From contig JASLMQ010000008.1 in the NCBI GenBank assembly GCA_030746455.1, positions 1 through 7,216 of the forward strand: DNA of 7,216 bases, read 5' to 3'. Within the stretch, counting starts at the first letter, position 1; each line of letters starts with the position of its first letter. The notes beneath the pieces are model-generated. The model was given only the letters and a program-made list of their open reading frames with translations. It did not search any database and was not told where the DNA came from. Below, piece after piece: positions 6,787-7,216 of this stretch. Origin of the DNA: Candidatus Latescibacterota bacterium. Lineage in GTDB: Bacteria > Latescibacterota > UBA2968 > GCA-2709665. Both the position numbers and the translations under genes were made by a program.

Positions 6787-6813
6787 GGCTCCCGCAAGGC
6801 TCGGCCGGGAGCC
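6787..6813 (-). other. GC-rich hairpin between the aldolase and heparinase-like genes
   Basis: GGCTCCCG (read on the minus strand from 6813) and CGGGAGCC form a perfect 8-bp stem around an 11-nt loop, 40 bp before the ATG at 6747 and 40 bp after the aldolase stop. No T-tract follows, so it is not a standard intrinsic terminator. It could be a processing or attenuation structure between the two co-oriented genes, or chance in GC-rich DNA. If translation begins at the GTG at 6849, the hairpin lies inside the coding region. Confidence 0.35.
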
Positions 6814-6853
6814 GCACCCGCTTGTTTCCAAGGCCTGGCTCCTTTGCACCCCG

Positions 6854-7216
6854 TCACTCCAGGATGCTCACCCCGGACGCCCCGAGCTCTCGACGGAGGG
6901 ACGTCTTCTCCTCCTCGTCCAGTGGCCGGGTCGGCGGCACCGGGTTCCCGCAGTCCACGCCCTGCCACGCCAGGATCGTCCGCAGGGCGGCTAGCCCCCC
7001 ATAGCCCTGGCAGATCCGGATGACCTGGTTCACCTCGCGCTGAAGCTTCCGGCCCGATCCCAGATCGTTCTCCCCAACCGCACGATGGATGCCCACGAAG
7101 TGCCTGGGCAGAATGTTGTAGAAACTCCCGATCCCGGCCTGCGCGCCCATTGTGACGCCCGCCAGGAAGATTTCGTCGCTTCCGTTGAAGACCTGGGGCC
7201 CCTCCGGGCGGTTGAC
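6854..7216 (-). CDS. DapA/NanA-family aldolase, C-terminal part (5' end outside window)
   Basis: The frame is open from the window edge (7216) to TGA at 6856-6854 and gives 120 residues beginning VNRPEGPQVFNGSDEIFLAG. The pattern FNGSDEIFLAG followed by MGAQAGIGSFYNILPRHFVGIH is characteristic of the dihydrodipicolinate synthase/N-acetylneuraminate lyase superfamily, class I aldolases that form a Schiff base with pyruvate. The C-terminal ALRTILAWQGVDCGNPVPPTRPL also fits, and looks closer to the N-acetylneuraminate lyase branch than to biosynthetic DapA. Family members are about 300 aa, so roughly 180 residues, including the Schiff-base lysine (expected shortly upstream of the visible part), lie beyond the edge. 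An internal ATG at 7150 is not the start because homology continues upstream of it. It shares a strand with the heparinase-like gene and may be in one operon. A role in cleaving a keto-sugar acid is inferred from context. Confidence 0.85.
   Translation of the reverse strand, partial: VNRPEGPQVFNGSDEIFLAGVTMGAQAGIGSFYNILPRHFVGIHRAVGENDLGSGRKLQREVNQVIRICQGYGGLAALRTILAWQGVDCGNPVPPTRPLDEEEKTSLRRELGASGVSILE

Noticed and set aside
6768..6797. Minus-strand promoter TTGCGG-N18-TATTCT before the heparinase-like gene
   Set aside because: Only three of six and four of six consensus matches, an 18-bp spacer, and overlap with the hairpin; too weak to list as a feature.

Overview
The window is high-GC bacterial DNA (G/C-rich third codon positions throughout the genes) from what looks like a carbohydrate-catabolism region of an uncultured environmental bacterium. 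Its gene content is a heparinase-like polysaccharide enzyme, a sugar isomerase/epimerase-like TIM barrel, a DapA/NanA-family aldolase and a DUF3604 protein. That mix is typical of polysaccharide-rich genomes such as Planctomycetota or Latescibacterota, but the phylum is inference and cannot be fixed from this sequence.

Layout, left to right. (1) Positions 1-113, plus strand: the last 36 codons of a transposase with an IS110-like C-terminal tail, cut by the window edge. (2) 185-2062, minus strand: a complete DUF3604 (PHP-like) protein of 625 aa whose metal-site motifs look partly degenerate. (3) 2063-2191: a divergent intergenic region with a good candidate sigma70 promoter and clear ribosome binding sites for both flanking genes. 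(4) 2192-2956, plus strand: a complete 254-aa sugar phosphate isomerase/epimerase-like TIM barrel. (5) 2957-3039: a short convergent intergenic space almost filled by a long imperfect inverted repeat. (6) 3040-6747, minus strand: a very large gene of 1,236 codons (N-terminal carbohydrate-enzyme-type domain, heparinase II/III-like module, PQQ/VCBS-like beta-propeller) interrupted by one in-frame amber codon at 6013-6015. (7) 6854-7216, minus strand: the C-terminal 120 aa of a dihydrodipicolinate synthase/N-acetylneuraminate lyase family aldolase, cut by the window edge.

A plausible joint role is breakdown of an acidic or modified polysaccharide: the heparinase-like protein acts on the polymer, and the aldolase and the isomerase/epimerase process the released (keto)sugar acids. 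The DUF3604 protein has no established role. The aldolase and heparinase genes share a strand and may be co-transcribed. The isomerase gene is convergent to the heparinase gene and divergent from the DUF3604 gene, so it is a separate transcription unit.

The most notable feature is the amber codon in the otherwise intact heparinase/propeller gene. The reading frame on both sides is the same, no restart signal follows the stop, and three genes in the window end with TAG. A nonsense mutation or sequencing/assembly error is therefore more likely than recoding. I found no CRISPR array, tRNA, rRNA or convincing novel defence-type system.
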